From Neoconidiobolus thromboides FSU 785 (lineage: Eukaryota; Entomophthoromycota; Entomophthoromycetes; Entomophthorales; Neoconidiobolaceae), in contig MU626351.1 in assembly GCA_025603075.1 (NCBI GenBank), forward strand, positions 1 through 64,000: DNA of 64,000 nt, given 5' to 3'. The position numbers and the translations under genes are program-made. Below the pieces are notes generated by a model. The model saw only the letters and a program-made list of their open reading frames with translations, ran no database searches and was not told the origin of the DNA. Positions within the stretch are counted from its first letter, which is position 1. Each line of letters starts with the position of its first letter. Shown in pieces: positions 26,701 through 36,807 of this stretch.

Positions 26701-27016
26701 AATCAAATTCAGCGAATGATATACCCCCTGAATCTGACATTATTGGCTATGTAACTTCAAGTAATTATTCATTAAGTGAAGGAAATGTAACTGGAATGGC
26801 AAGTATTTTATTAAAATCTTTGGTAGAATTGATGATTAAAGATAAAAGGTAAGTGGATTGTTTTATAAAGTTGTTTTTTTGAACAGATATAGGTGATGAG
26901 GTTGAATTTTAACTGATAGTGTTTTTTTTAGGAAAAATAGAAAAGATAAGTTATTGGTTTTAGTACGTTCAACCACATCTAGAGTTCCCAAAGTGGCTAG
27001 AATTATACTTCCTTAA
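23786..27016 (+). CDS. POP1: RNase P / RNase MRP protein subunit Pop1
   Basis: Largest shared protein of RNase P (tRNA 5' processing) and RNase MRP (rRNA processing), nuclear/nucleolar. Fourteen exons: 23786-23816, 23874-23918, 23984-24018, 24080-24129, 24207-24321, 24391-24481, 24537-24613, 24695-24870, 24928-25282, 25344-25432, 25497-25680, 25734-26627, 26700-26848 and 26932-27016. They give 791 residues (yeast 875). Signatures are RYLRRRTASHNCYRVPQRLR near the N-terminus, then WLQTHIWHAKRMHM, LLDPRL...PRK, the WGRDLFKQFVF region, and the C-terminal GYVTSSNYSLSEGNVTG. The first three exons are tiny and were chosen to keep the frame, so the start is less certain than the rest. An acidic/lysine-rich insert lies in exon 12. 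Confidence 0.93.
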
Positions 27017-27412
27017 GTAAAAATAAATAAGTGTGAAAGTTTCGATTGATAACATAGAGAAATTGATTTTTAATGTTTTTTTAATAAATTGTAAAATGAA
27101 AATTGTTGATAAGCTTTCTTAAGATTAAAATATGAATTTTAGCTTTTAATTTTATGTTATTATAAATATTTAAAAGTTAAAACTGATTGATTTTCTAATA
27201 TTGTTCAATTAATTGTACTTTATATCAGCCTTAAATGCAAGGTCATTGTCTATTTAATAAAAATCAGTTATGAATTAATGGATCTTTTAGTTTAATTATT
27301 TTTATTTATCAAATATTGAAATTATAACATGGATTTGATAAAGTGGAAAAATATGACAAAACAAGAAAATTGCCCCTACTAACAAGTTTTTAATAGTTGT
27401 TAATAATTAGTT

Positions 27413-27510
27413 GGGGATGTATTTTCGTGCTTAAGAACTTTACTAATAAATTTTTCACTTAAATAGCGCTTAAAAATGGAAAAAATAATGAAATCAAAAA
27501 AACACTCCCA
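27413..27510 (+). repeat. Family A miniature element
   Basis: GGGGATGT...CACTCCC with the core TAGCGCTTAAAAATGGA. AGTT flanks both ends. Because AGTT is not a palindrome, this copy is good evidence for a true 4-bp target duplication. Confidence 0.88.
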
Positions 27511-27610
27511 GTTAATTATTATGTATCATCATACTTTTCCACTTTACCAAATCCATTTTATCCTTTATTTTTTAAATCAAATTTAACAATACTAATGATT
27601 CAAAACATTA

Positions 27611-27712
27611 ATTTGTTTTTTTGTTTAACAATTTTATTAACAATTTTATTAACAGTTTTCCACTCAAATAGCACTTAAGAAATAGAAGTGATGAAGCTGA
27701 AAAAAACACCCC
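27611..27712 (+). repeat. Family A miniature element with a lost left end
   Basis: The TTTGTTTTTTTGTTTAACA start lacks the GGGGAT terminus. The right end AAAAAACACCCC is intact and abuts the LTR-like repeat that begins at 27713. A short internal duplication (ATTTTATTAACA) is present. Confidence 0.7.
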
Positions 27713-28176
27713 TGTGAAATATCACTCTGTCAGCCCCATGGTTAATTATAGCATAATAATTTCCTAAGCTGTTGTGTTCTCGATTATACAGACAATTAGT
27801 CCCATGTTCTTATTTTGATTTGCTATGAGAATTTCTATCTTCGTCCCAAAGAATATTATCCTCTCGTTTTGATATTTATACTTATCGGAGTATAAAAGAG
27901 ATTCTAAAACATAATAGCTCTAGGCTTTTTAACTGAATTATTCCCTGATATCTTATACATTTAATAAAGACACTAAGTTTTCTTAATAATATTTTATGTA
28001 GATTTTACATTAGTATTGTCTATTCTATTTGTTTTACATAGTCTGTAGCCTATTACGTGCTATTCTTCGTAATCCAAGTCTATTTTAGTCACATAAACTA
28101 AGACTTTTCGACTTATAGTGTAATCAATCAGGTAATAGCTGTTTTTGACTCCAAATACTGAGTACCAGATTTCACA
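27713..28176 (-). mobile_element. 464-bp LTR-like repeat, reverse copy
   Basis: Reverse complement of the repeat at 29420-29883 with frequent point differences and the same length. It is bounded by TGTGAAAT and ATTTCACA, i.e. TG...CA ends as in retrotransposon LTRs. The five bases on each side (ACCCC and ACTCT) match at three of five positions, so a target duplication is only suggested. The repeat starts exactly at the end of a family A element. No primer-binding site is evident beside it, which fits a solo LTR. Confidence 0.75.
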
Positions 28177-28663
28177 ACTCTGTGTTGATACTCAAAAAAA
28201 CACATTTAATGAAACTATTAAAAAATTAAATAATAAAAGTTGTGTAATAATTTTAGATTTTAAACAAAATATGGAAATAGGAACAAGACCAGATTCAATA
28301 AATCTAGATCATTATAATAAACAAGCTATATCAGTATTAGGTTTTGGTGCTTTATACTTAAAAGATGATAAAATAATAGGCAGAGTTTATTTTGATTATT
28401 TATCTGAAATATTGAATCATGATTCAGCATATGCAGGAGATTATTTAATTGATTTAATCTCTATAGAGCTTTTATTTAAAAATTTTGTAAGAATTAATAT
28501 ATGGACAGGTACGGAAAATCATTTTAAATTTCAAGAGTTTCTACATTACACATTTGAAGAAATTCATAAAATAAATAGTAGTTTGAATGTCGATTTTAAT
28601 TTTTTTGCTAAGCATCATGGAAAAGGTATAATTGATAGACATTTTGGAAATCTTTTACAATGA
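28145..28663 (+). pseudogene. Transposase-like fragment
   Basis: An open frame of 172 codons without an ATG at its start; its first 11 codons lie inside the LTR-like repeat, so the true 5' end is lost. Visible features are VIILDFKQNMEIG (candidate first catalytic Asp), SVLGFGALYLKDDKIIG, IWTGTENHFKFQEFL, and NFFAKHHGKGIIDRHFG near the end. From memory this layout resembles transposase-like proteins common in early-diverging fungi and oomycetes. I cannot name the superfamily. In those relatives the second motif usually reads W-S-D-G-G; here it is W-T-G-T-E, so a catalytic Asp may be missing. A catalytically dead, truncated relic is most likely. Confidence 0.6.
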
Positions 28664-28786
28664 AAAAGTAGTTTTAAAACATTAAGAAAAATGGAAGATA
28701 TTACTTAATTAATTTTAAAATTTGAGGTTTTTGTTTGTGAGCATAATATGATCAATAACTCAACTGTTAATAATGGAAAAACAGAT

Positions 28787-28883
28787 GGGGATGTATTTTT
28801 GTGTTTAAGAATTTCACTAATAATTTTTCCGCTTAAATAGTGCTTAAAAGATGAAAAAGTAATGAAGCCAAAAAAACACCCCC
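28787..28883 (+). repeat. Family A miniature element
   Basis: GGGGATGTATTTTTG...CAAAAAAACACCCCC with the core TAGTGCTTAAAAGATGAAA. The flanks are AGAT and ATAA, not a clear duplication. It lies just downstream of the transposase relic. Confidence 0.82.
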
Positions 28884-29026
28884 ATAAGTTAAATAATTGT
28901 TAAAGTTTTTATCATGTATAAGTAATAAAAAGTTAAATTTGTTGAAAATAGCTTTGATTTTCTTATCGTTAGCTTTTTTTAACTTTTTTAATCAAGCTTT
29001 TATATATTTTGTAATTAATAATATTA

Positions 29027-29115
29027 GGGAATGTGTTTTTTTGTTTAAGAATTTTACTAATATCTTTCGACTCAAATAGTGCTTAAAAAGTAGAAAATAA
29101 TGAAAAAAAATTCTC
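29027..29115 (+). repeat. Family A miniature element, slightly shortened
   Basis: GGGAATGTGTTTTTTTG at the left and AAATTCTC at the right, with the core TAGTGCTTAAAAAGTAGAAA. Both sides carry ATTA, consistent with a 4-bp duplication. Confidence 0.8.
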
Positions 29116-29174
29116 ATTATTAAGTTTTTAGTTAAATTTAATAAACTAATTATAGATTTTTTTATCAAACATTA

Positions 29175-29272
29175 GGGGATGTATTTTTGTAGTCAAGAGT
29201 TTTACTAACAATTTTTCCACTCAAGTAGTGCTTAAAAGATAGAAAAAGTAATAAAGCAAAAAAAATATCCCC
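29175..29272 (+). repeat. Family A miniature element
   Basis: GGGGATGTATTTTTGTAG...AAAAATATCCCC with the core TAGTGCTTAAAAGATAGAA. The left flank is ATTA and the right flank AATA, so the duplication is imperfect. Confidence 0.82.
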
Positions 29273-29419
29273 AATATTTAATAATTTATATTAAAACTAA
29301 TTAAACTGCCATTCCTACTATTTTGATATTATTTAAAAGTAAAAATATCATTATCAAGGATACAAATAAAAATATATATATATTTTTAAATAAGTTTCAA
29401 TATCTGGTTTCAATATGGG

Positions 29420-29883
29420 TGTGAAATCTGGTACTCAGGGTTTGGAGTCAAGAACAGCTATTGCTGGGTTGACTACACTATAAGTCGAAAGGTCTTAGTT
29501 TATGTGACTAAGATAGACTTGGATTATGAGGAATAGCACGTAATAGGTTACAAGCTATATAAGACAAATAGAATAGACAATACTAATGTAAAATCTATGT
29601 AAAATACTATTAAGAAAACTTAGTGGCTTTATTAAATGTTCGAGATATCAGGGAATAATTCAGTTAAAAAGCCTCGAACTATTATACTCTGTAAACTCTT
29701 TTATACTCTGAAAAATATAAATATCAAAATGAGAAGATAGTATTCTTTTGGATGGAGCTAGAAATTCTCATAACAAATCAAAATAAGAACATGGGATTGA
29801 TTTCCTCTGAGCTCGAGAACACAACAGCTTAGGCGATTGTTATGTTATAATTAACCATGGGACTGACATAGCGATATTTCACA
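29420..29883 (+). mobile_element. 464-bp LTR-like repeat inserted in a family A element
   Basis: Begins TGTGAAATCTGG and ends ATATTTCACA. It is flanked on both sides by ATGGG (29415-29419 and 29884-29888), a perfect 5-bp target duplication. Removing the repeat and one ATGGG restores a complete family A element with its own ATAT flanks. TG...CA ends plus a 5-bp duplication are the hallmarks of a solo LTR. No internal retrotransposon domain is attached. Confidence 0.85.
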
Positions 29884-29885
29884 AT

Positions 29886-29983
29886 GGGGATGTATTTTTT
29901 TGTTTAAGAATTTTACTAACAATCTTTCTGCTCAAATAGCGCTTAAAAAGTGGAAAAGTAATGAAATCAAAAAAAACATCCCC
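29886..29983 (+). repeat. Family A miniature element, target of the LTR-like repeat
   Basis: GGGGATGTATTTTTTTG...AAAAAAAACATCCCC, close to the family consensus. Its left target-site copy and first bases (ATATGGG) now sit left of the LTR-like repeat at 29413-29419; the right ATAT follows the CCCC end. Confidence 0.88.
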
Positions 29984-30066
29984 ATATATTAATAGCTTAA
30001 TTTTACTATCATTGTTTATATCACGTTTAAAGACAACTAGCTATTAATAATGTTTAAATATTAAAT

Positions 30067-30164
30067 ATAGAAGTATTTTTTTTGATTCTGTCTTTTTTTT
30101 CTTTTAACCGTTATTTAAGTAGAAAAACTATTAGTAAAATCTTTGAATAAAAAAACTGTATCCT
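30067..30164 (-). repeat. Degenerate family A element, reverse orientation
   Basis: TTTTTTTGATTCTGTC, then TTATTTAAGTAGAAAAACTATTAGTAAAATC, match reverse-orientation copies. The GGGG/CCCC termini have decayed. Confidence 0.5.
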
Positions 30165-30775
30165 TATATTTATAAAATAAAAAGTAGTTAAAGAAATCAT
30201 TTAAAACTGTTAAAAGTTTAAAATAACTTTAAAACTTCTTTGTTTAAGCTAATAAGACTATTATTTCAAAAATTAACATTAGAAAAATTTGAAATTTTAA
30301 CATATAAAATGTCTTTAAAAGTTATTTTAAAAATTGAAGTACTTTAGACAGCTGTTTTTAATAACTAGGAATTGAAAAGTGTTTATTTTTAAGGCAATTT
30401 TTAACACTGTATACCCTTCCTATATATTTTTAACTTTGTATTAAATAACTTGATTTTAAATTAGAAACAATAAAAAGTATCTAGTTACAAACTGCTCTAT
30501 CATGTAATATTATCATGTTAAAAGTTATTTTACATTATCAGTCCTAAAAATATAAACTAAAATAAATTAAATTTGTTATCAAAGAAATGCTTTTAGGCCA
30601 TTTTATGCACTCTGTGTTGAATTTTGTGGTTGTTGATCTTTTTTTATTTGGGTTAACGGCTAGGTGTGAAGAAAATATTAAAGTTTCAATTGAAGTTGCA
30701 CATCGCTTCTATTTATTTATCTATTTAAAAGATTTCTCTTCATTTAAAAATGTGGAGTCCATGCTTTTAAAAATA

Positions 30776-30873
30776 GGGAGTGCTTTTTTTGGTTTCATCA
30801 CTTTTTCCATCTTTTAAGCGCTATTCAAATGGAAAAATTGTTAATAAAACCCTTGAACAAAAAATACATTCCC
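30776..30873 (-). repeat. Family A miniature element, reverse orientation
   Basis: GGGAGTGCTTTTTTTGG...AAAATACATTCCC with the core TTTTAAGCGCTATTCAAATGG. The flanks ATAG and ATAC differ at one position. Confidence 0.82.
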
Positions 30874-33075
30874 ATACAATAAATTCAGTGAGATCAGTGG
30901 TAGTTAAGTTTGGATTTGTTCAGTTTTATTATATTTTGGAGCTATTTATATTTTTGTATTTTAGAGATATTCATATTTTTGTATTAGAGATATTTATGTT
31001 CTTGTTGATTATTGAAAGACTAGCTTATTGTCTATTTTGTCTGCTTTATTTTAAATTGATCTCATATTGAAAATCAATTATTTCCGAGCAAGGGATTTGG
31101 AATAACAGCAGATTTAATAAACTCCCACATTCAAGCATAAAGTCGAAAAAGAATAAAATAAAAATAATAGTGTATTTTTATTCTTTTGTTATAAATTGCT
31201 ATATTTGTAATTAAAATGTTTGGAACAAAGTTGTTTTGAAACCTCTCTCAATCTTAAAGTCTATAAAAAATTAATAAAAAATTCAAAAAATTCATTCCCA
31301 AAAATAACTCTATTAATAATTTAAACTAAACAGTAGACATAGGACACATAGAACAACGCAATCATAAATTATATTAAAACAAGGCTTATATAAAATTTCC
31401 CGAGACTTTATTGACATTAAAAGTATCAGTAATATCTTCAAAACACTAATACAATATAAACAATAAACTGAAAAAAATCTAGCCTAATTTTAATTAAACC
31501 GAATAAATGTTGGCAACTATCTAGATTTTTAAGCCCAAACTTTAATTTCCAGATTGCAATTGAAAAAAATATAAGGTCATAGCTAGGCTAGTATAACTTA
31601 TTTATAACGACTATTGCCTAAAAAATGAATATACTATCTTAAAGAACTACAGTAATTTATTACTCAAACGAAGAGGTAAAGAAGGAATATTTCAGAGTTA
31701 CCAAGGAATGTATTAATAGATTTTGGTTTAATAAAAAACTATTGAATAAATCTAATTATAGCTTACAATTTTCACTTAACTACATTTATTGAAAAAACTG
31801 TGCATTTCTGGCTTGGCGAGGGATGGGTAAAATTTGCTTAAGATGAAATCAAACAACTTTAGGCAGTCTAAAACCTGGTTAATACAATATTATGGTAGGC
31901 TCAATGGCCAGATCCATTCTTGACTAGACCTTTAATTAAAAACGAATTATTATAATTTTGCTAATATTTGAAATTAGATCACCGTATTAAAATAAATATT
32001 ACAATTTTCATTTTTAATACCAGGTTCTTAGTCAAGCCAAATTAGATCATATTTAAACTTTTTTATTATATAAAGGAACTATCATTTGTCTTTTCTTGAG
32101 ATCATAAGTAAGGATTACGTCAATTCTAAATGTTGAATAACTATTTTAATTATTTATCCGTAGATAGGTTACAGGTTACTACAATATAATAATTTATAAA
32201 CTAGATTTAAAAGTGTGACTACTTTTAATTGGGCTGTAACTCCCTTCTTATTCTAAGGTATAGCAAGATGATAATAATTATTTATATACATTATAATAGC
32301 GATTATATCATTTCATATGAAAAAAATATATAGGACAATTAATAATTATATTAATAAATCTTAATAATCTTAAACAGAGTTTCATCTATCATGGTTATGT
32401 ATAAAACATAATACGATAATTTCGTTTTTTCAAGTGATTGTTATGACAAATATCTTTGATCTTGATAATTATTCTATTAAAAATCAATTCTATTTAAAAA
32501 ATTAAACAGTTCAATCAATTTTAACGCACCAAAATAAGTGTAAACTAGCGATTGAGAGCACCACTAAGAGAAGTTTTAATCTTAACCCACACTCAAAGTT
32601 TTGTTTGTTTGAACAAGGAAAGGGTAGTAAAACCTAAATCTTGTATGCTAAATAAAAGCAGTTTTTACCTAACTTAAAAAAGCTAATCCAAAAATTAATA
32701 GTATTCACTTCGAGAAAAGCGTGATCTAAAAATATGTCAATAAGAGTCCAATCAATAAATTAATTTAATAGATTGAATCATAATCATTGGTCCAGTTTTA
32801 ATCCTAAAACCTAACCAATGTTTTCACCCTTCCAATTTGGATGCTTATGATTGGTGGAAATTATATATTGCCTTAATTAGGTAGGAGCTTCTTTTTACCC
32901 CTTACTAATTAGTCATGCTACCTCCTAAACCTAACTTAACATTAAACTTATAAAAAAATTGAATAGCCAATTAAAAAAAGAAAGTAATTTCAAAAGAAAA
33001 GTATAAATTAAGTGGGGAAAGACACTTTTTTAATTTTCCTATCCTTTCATTTATTCTATATTTTACTAATCCATT

Positions 33076-34038
33076 ATGAACATTAACGCTAATAAACCAT
33101 CCACAAACACTTCCCAATCTTTCAAAAGATTTTTAAAAACTTTAAAAAAGTTTGATTTTAACCGAAACAAGAAAACCGTATTCAATACCTCCTTAAAAGA
33201 GTCGGTTAAAGTAAGCAGCCATCAAATTAGCTTGAAGGCTTTCCCAAGCTATAGTGTGAGAATACCTACCATTATTTATGTCTGTACCGAATATCTAAGA
33301 GCTCATGGGACAGAATCAAAGGGTGTATTCCGCGTATCTGGCTCCCTCAAAAGAATGCAAAACTTACAATTGTTATTTGAAGATACTCCAAAGTATGGAT
33401 CCAACCTTGACCTCAAAGCCTTAGGATTTACACCTTTCGATGTCGCTAATACATTAACTAGATATTTAACATCACTTGTTGAGCCAGTGATCCCAAATGA
33501 ATTATTTCACTCCTTTAGAAGTGTGTTGGAGCAAGAAAGTGTAGATACTTATAAAGTAGAAGAATACAAAAAATTATTACAATCATTAGAACCGGACAAC
33601 TTGAATTTATTATTATACCTCTTAGATTTTTTTATGGAATTTAATCAGTATGCAGATGCTACTTTAATGCCTTACTCAAACTTGGCTTCCATCTTCCAAC
33701 CCTCTATCTTATGCTTGCCAGAGCATGTACATTTGCCTGAAGAATATAAGAAATCCCAAAAAGTAGTCGAATTTTTATGCTGGAATTATTGTTTAGTAGC
33801 AAAGAATCAAGTGTTAATCATTCCAACCTCAACTGAGAGAGTTGAGTTAAAAAGATCATTGACTAACCTCTCAAACAAATCCAAGTTTTTAATAAGGAAC
33901 AGTTCCGTATTATCGGATTCCTCTGATGTATCGACAGATGTATTGGAAGAAAAAAAGGAAGATGTTTTTAATCAAGCTACTGTACGTAGATCGAATACCT
34001 TCCAAGTTAAATCAAGACGCAGATTTACTTTTTTTTAA
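33076..34038 (+). CDS. RhoGAP-domain protein
   Basis: Likely a GTPase-activating protein that switches off Rho-family GTPases. Single exon, 320 residues, with nothing else recognisable, so smaller than most fungal RhoGAPs. The GAP domain spans about residues 60-240: VRIPTIIYVCTEYL, the arginine finger in GVFRVSGS (Arg86), the LTRYLTSLVEPVIP segment, and MPYSNLASIFQPSIL with the conserved Asn. The N-terminus is basic (FKRFLKTLKKFDFNRNKK), possibly a membrane-binding patch. The C-terminal tail is Ser-rich and ends RRRFTFF. It stands alone in a repeat-rich region without introns, unlike its neighbours, but its codon use and domain look functional. Confidence 0.9.
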   Translation: MNINANKPSTNTSQSFKRFLKTLKKFDFNRNKKTVFNTSLKESVKVSSHQISLKAFPSYSVRIPTIIYVCTEYLRAHGTESKGVFRVSGSLKRMQNLQLLFEDTPKYGSNLDLKALGFTPFDVANTLTRYLTSLVEPVIPNELFHSFRSVLEQESVDTYKVEEYKKLLQSLEPDNLNLLLYLLDFFMEFNQYADATLMPYSNLASIFQPSILCLPEHVHLPEEYKKSQKVVEFLCWNYCLVAKNQVLIIPTSTERVELKRSLTNLSNKSKFLIRNSSVLSDSSDVSTDVLEEKKEDVFNQATVRRSNTFQVKSRRRFTFF

Positions 34039-35408
34039 TCTCTTTATCTTAGTGCATTATTATCATTAATCTATCTTTGCTTTGTAAATAAAATATTTTT
34101 AATTAGTTAATTATCTTTTTTACACCTATTTTTTAATATTATTATTATTATTTGATTAAAATTAGGGATTTTAATTTATTACGGTCTTAATGATTTTTCA
34201 ATTGTACACAACCTAATTTTTATCCTTAAATGAATGATATAAATTAAAAAAGGGGAGAATTCATTGTAAAAATTTGGTTTTATAACGAAATGTTTCAGGT
34301 GCGAAAAAATAAAGTTAAGCTTTATTGACTTTGTTTTAATATTTAAATAGTGAGTGTCTAATGGATATTGATAAGAGTATACTATTTTTTTAAAACGAAA
34401 AGCCTAGCCAAACTATAAATAACTATCTTGCTTAATTTCAATGAATTGAATGTGAAATTAAATTCAATCACTTGAGCTTTGAATCGTTTCATGTGGTCTG
34501 TTATATATTAAAAATTAGTGGAATTAAATAGCGTATCATTTATACAATGAAAACCCGATATTGATGATTATTCATGACCTTATCTCCATATTAAATTTAA
34601 TAAAATAGTATTTATTGACCTTTTACTATTAACAATATATTTTATATTGTCAATGGAAATGGGAATGTAAATAGAAATATGAAAATAAATTTTGCTCTAG
34701 AAATCAATTTAACAAAAGTATTAGATTTACCTTTTTGGCTCACTTTTAATTTAAAACCCGCAACCTCACTTTTTTTAAGGTTGATGCTTATTAAGTAAGT
34801 TTAACTTTGATTATTATATTAGCTTTTGAAATAGAACAATTGAAAATATTTATTCATTAAAAATATAATCGAAAATATTGCAGAATAAAAAGAAAAAACA
34901 TAGATAAGGGAGCAGCATTAAGAAAAGACTTTTATTTTTAGAATAAACCACCTTGCTATACTCTTTTATTTAAAAATACTTTGCTTAATAAAAAAATATA
35001 ACCAGGATCATTGTTTACAAAATAAAGTTTTCCTGTTAAAGTTACCAACAAGTCTAACTCCTGATCTAAGAATTAAAAGAATTTAGCTACTTAAGTACTT
35101 TCACACTTATAGAATAAATAATAATGTTAGAGAAAATTTTATTTCCATACTGTAAGTTCACTCTTGTGTTTCGCTTTTTGAAATCAATAAGCGTTTTTAT
35201 TCTTTCTAGTAGGAATTAATAGCTATTTCATTTAAAAATTAATTTAAATGTTTGATTATTTTATATAATATCAATTAATTTAATTTAATGGTATAGGGGA
35301 ATAAAATACTGATTAAATATCAATTAGAAAGTTAATTGTTTATTTGTAACAATTGTTATCCCATTTTAATTTTACCAAAAACAAATGACAAAAAAATTTT
35401 CTATGTGA

Positions 35409-35498
35409 GGGTTTTTTTGGCTTCATCACTTTTCCATTTTTTAAGCTCTATTTAAGTGGAAAAATTGCTATAAAATTCTTAAACAAAACATATCTCCA
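35409..35498 (-). repeat. Family A miniature element, reverse orientation, shortened
   Basis: GGGTTTTTTTGGCTTCATCAC...AAACATATCTCC with the core TTTTTTAAGCTCTATTTAAGTGG. The central GCGC has changed to GCTC. Confidence 0.75.
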
Positions 35499-36168
35499 TA
35501 TAGTTTTCAAAATGCCAAAGCTATCATTACTATCATATATTGTTGAACAAAATAAGAACGAGTAATGTCTAGTTAAATATATCTATAGCAATACTAATAT
35601 TCTATAGTTGTATCGCCATAAATGCAAAGATATAGTTATGCTATAGAGTGCATTCAAAAATTATTCAAAAGCTACTAGCGATTACTTTAAGTATTGATTT
35701 CTCGATTAACAACTAAAAGACAATGGCTTTTTATATACATACTCGATCTAGATATAATAATATAGCATAAATCATTGCTTTTAAGATTTTATATTAAGTA
35801 AGGTGTTTTGGTTTATTTGAATATCAGGAAATGTGATAATTATTGAATTATTTCAAAAAAATTACTTTGTTATTTGTAATAACTTTAATAAGTTCAAATA
35901 TACTACTTAAAATAAAGTCTAAAAGTAGTATTATATACACCAATGTATACATCAATCAAAAAGATTCAATTTTTAATTACAGACGACTAAGGAACTAACA
36001 TTTGAAGTGGGATACTTGTGATTTTGGGACAGTTTTAAATAATTGATATGAATACAAATAGCGCTTATTATTTTATAGTTACACTGGCAGAGCTATATTA
36101 TATAAACAATGGCTATAAAGTTTTCTTATACACGTATCAACATTGACACATGTTACAAAATAATATTA

Positions 36169-36267
36169 GGGGATATATTTTTTTGTTTGAGAATTTTACT
36201 AACAAGTTTTCCACTCGAATAGCGCTTAAAAGATGGAAAGAATAATGAAGCCGAAAAAAACACTCCC
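36169..36267 (+). repeat. Family A miniature element
   Basis: GGGGATATATTTTTTTG...AAAAAAACACTCCC with the core TAGCGCTTAAAAGATGG. ATTA flanks both ends. Confidence 0.87.
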
Positions 36268-36465
36268 ATTATATAATTAGTTTTTATGTATGCAAGCATT
36301 ACTACACAATATGAATAATAAGTATATTTAATCTAAACACGTTTCGTAAATACTCATTTAATGATGTCTTTTGAGAAATAGCTTAACAAAATTAGTATAT
36401 TTATGGCTACTCATTAATATCATAATATTTATAGCTGTCTGATAAAATATCACATTATAAATACG

Positions 36466-36572
36466 TGGATTTTTTTTGATTTCATTACTTTTTCCATTTT
36501 TTAAGCGCTATTTAACCGCTATTTAAGCGGAAAAGTTGTTAGTAAAATTCTTAAACACAAAAATACATCCCC
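36466..36572 (-). repeat. Family A miniature element with an internal duplication
   Basis: Reverse orientation, ending AAATACATCCCC. It is about 10 bp longer than usual because CGCTATTTAA is repeated at the centre. It lies 200 bp from another copy. Confidence 0.8.
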
Positions 36573-36807
36573 ATATATTAAAAGTAATTTGACATAAAAG
36601 TAAGTTGTTTTCAATAAAAAAGATAATATTATAATTGCAAAAAGGATAGTATATTAAAAAGTAACGATGTATCAAAAAATAATATTAATGTTTGAGAATC
36701 ACTTTTATTTTAGATCAAAAACCCTTTACAGCTAGACAAACAATAAATTTACAATAGTACAATCACAATATGACTATTTTTAATAACTTTTATTATTAAC
36801 ATATTCA

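Larger units (their letters stand above)
27017..33075. other. Repeat-rich accessory region
   Basis: Six kilobases between POP1 and the RhoGAP gene. About 3.5 kb at the left holds family A elements, two inverted 464-bp LTR-like repeats and a transposase relic, each listed separately. From about 30.9 kb to 33.0 kb I see only AT-rich DNA, with no frame that looks coding. Confidence 0.6.
34039..36807. other. Gene-free AT-rich stretch with three family A elements
   Basis: Elements at 35409, 36169 and 36466 are listed separately. Between them I see no coding frame, RNA gene or structured repeat. Confidence 0.5.

Noticed and set aside
27713-29883. Reading the whole segment as a single DNA transposon with 464-bp terminal inverted repeats
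   Set aside because: Each arm has its own TG...CA ends, and the right arm has its own 5-bp target duplication inside a family A element. Kept only as an alternative in the findings.
97-29983. Non-coding RNA genes for the palindromic 100-bp repeats
   Set aside because: They would fold into hairpins, but the paired GGGG/CCCC ends and flanking duplications are explained by transposition; no promoter box is conserved with them.
30587-31070. Two overlapping open frames of 76 and 96 codons
   Set aside because: Both run through the family A element at 30776-30873, and their hydrophobic residues come from its T-rich arm. They are not genes.
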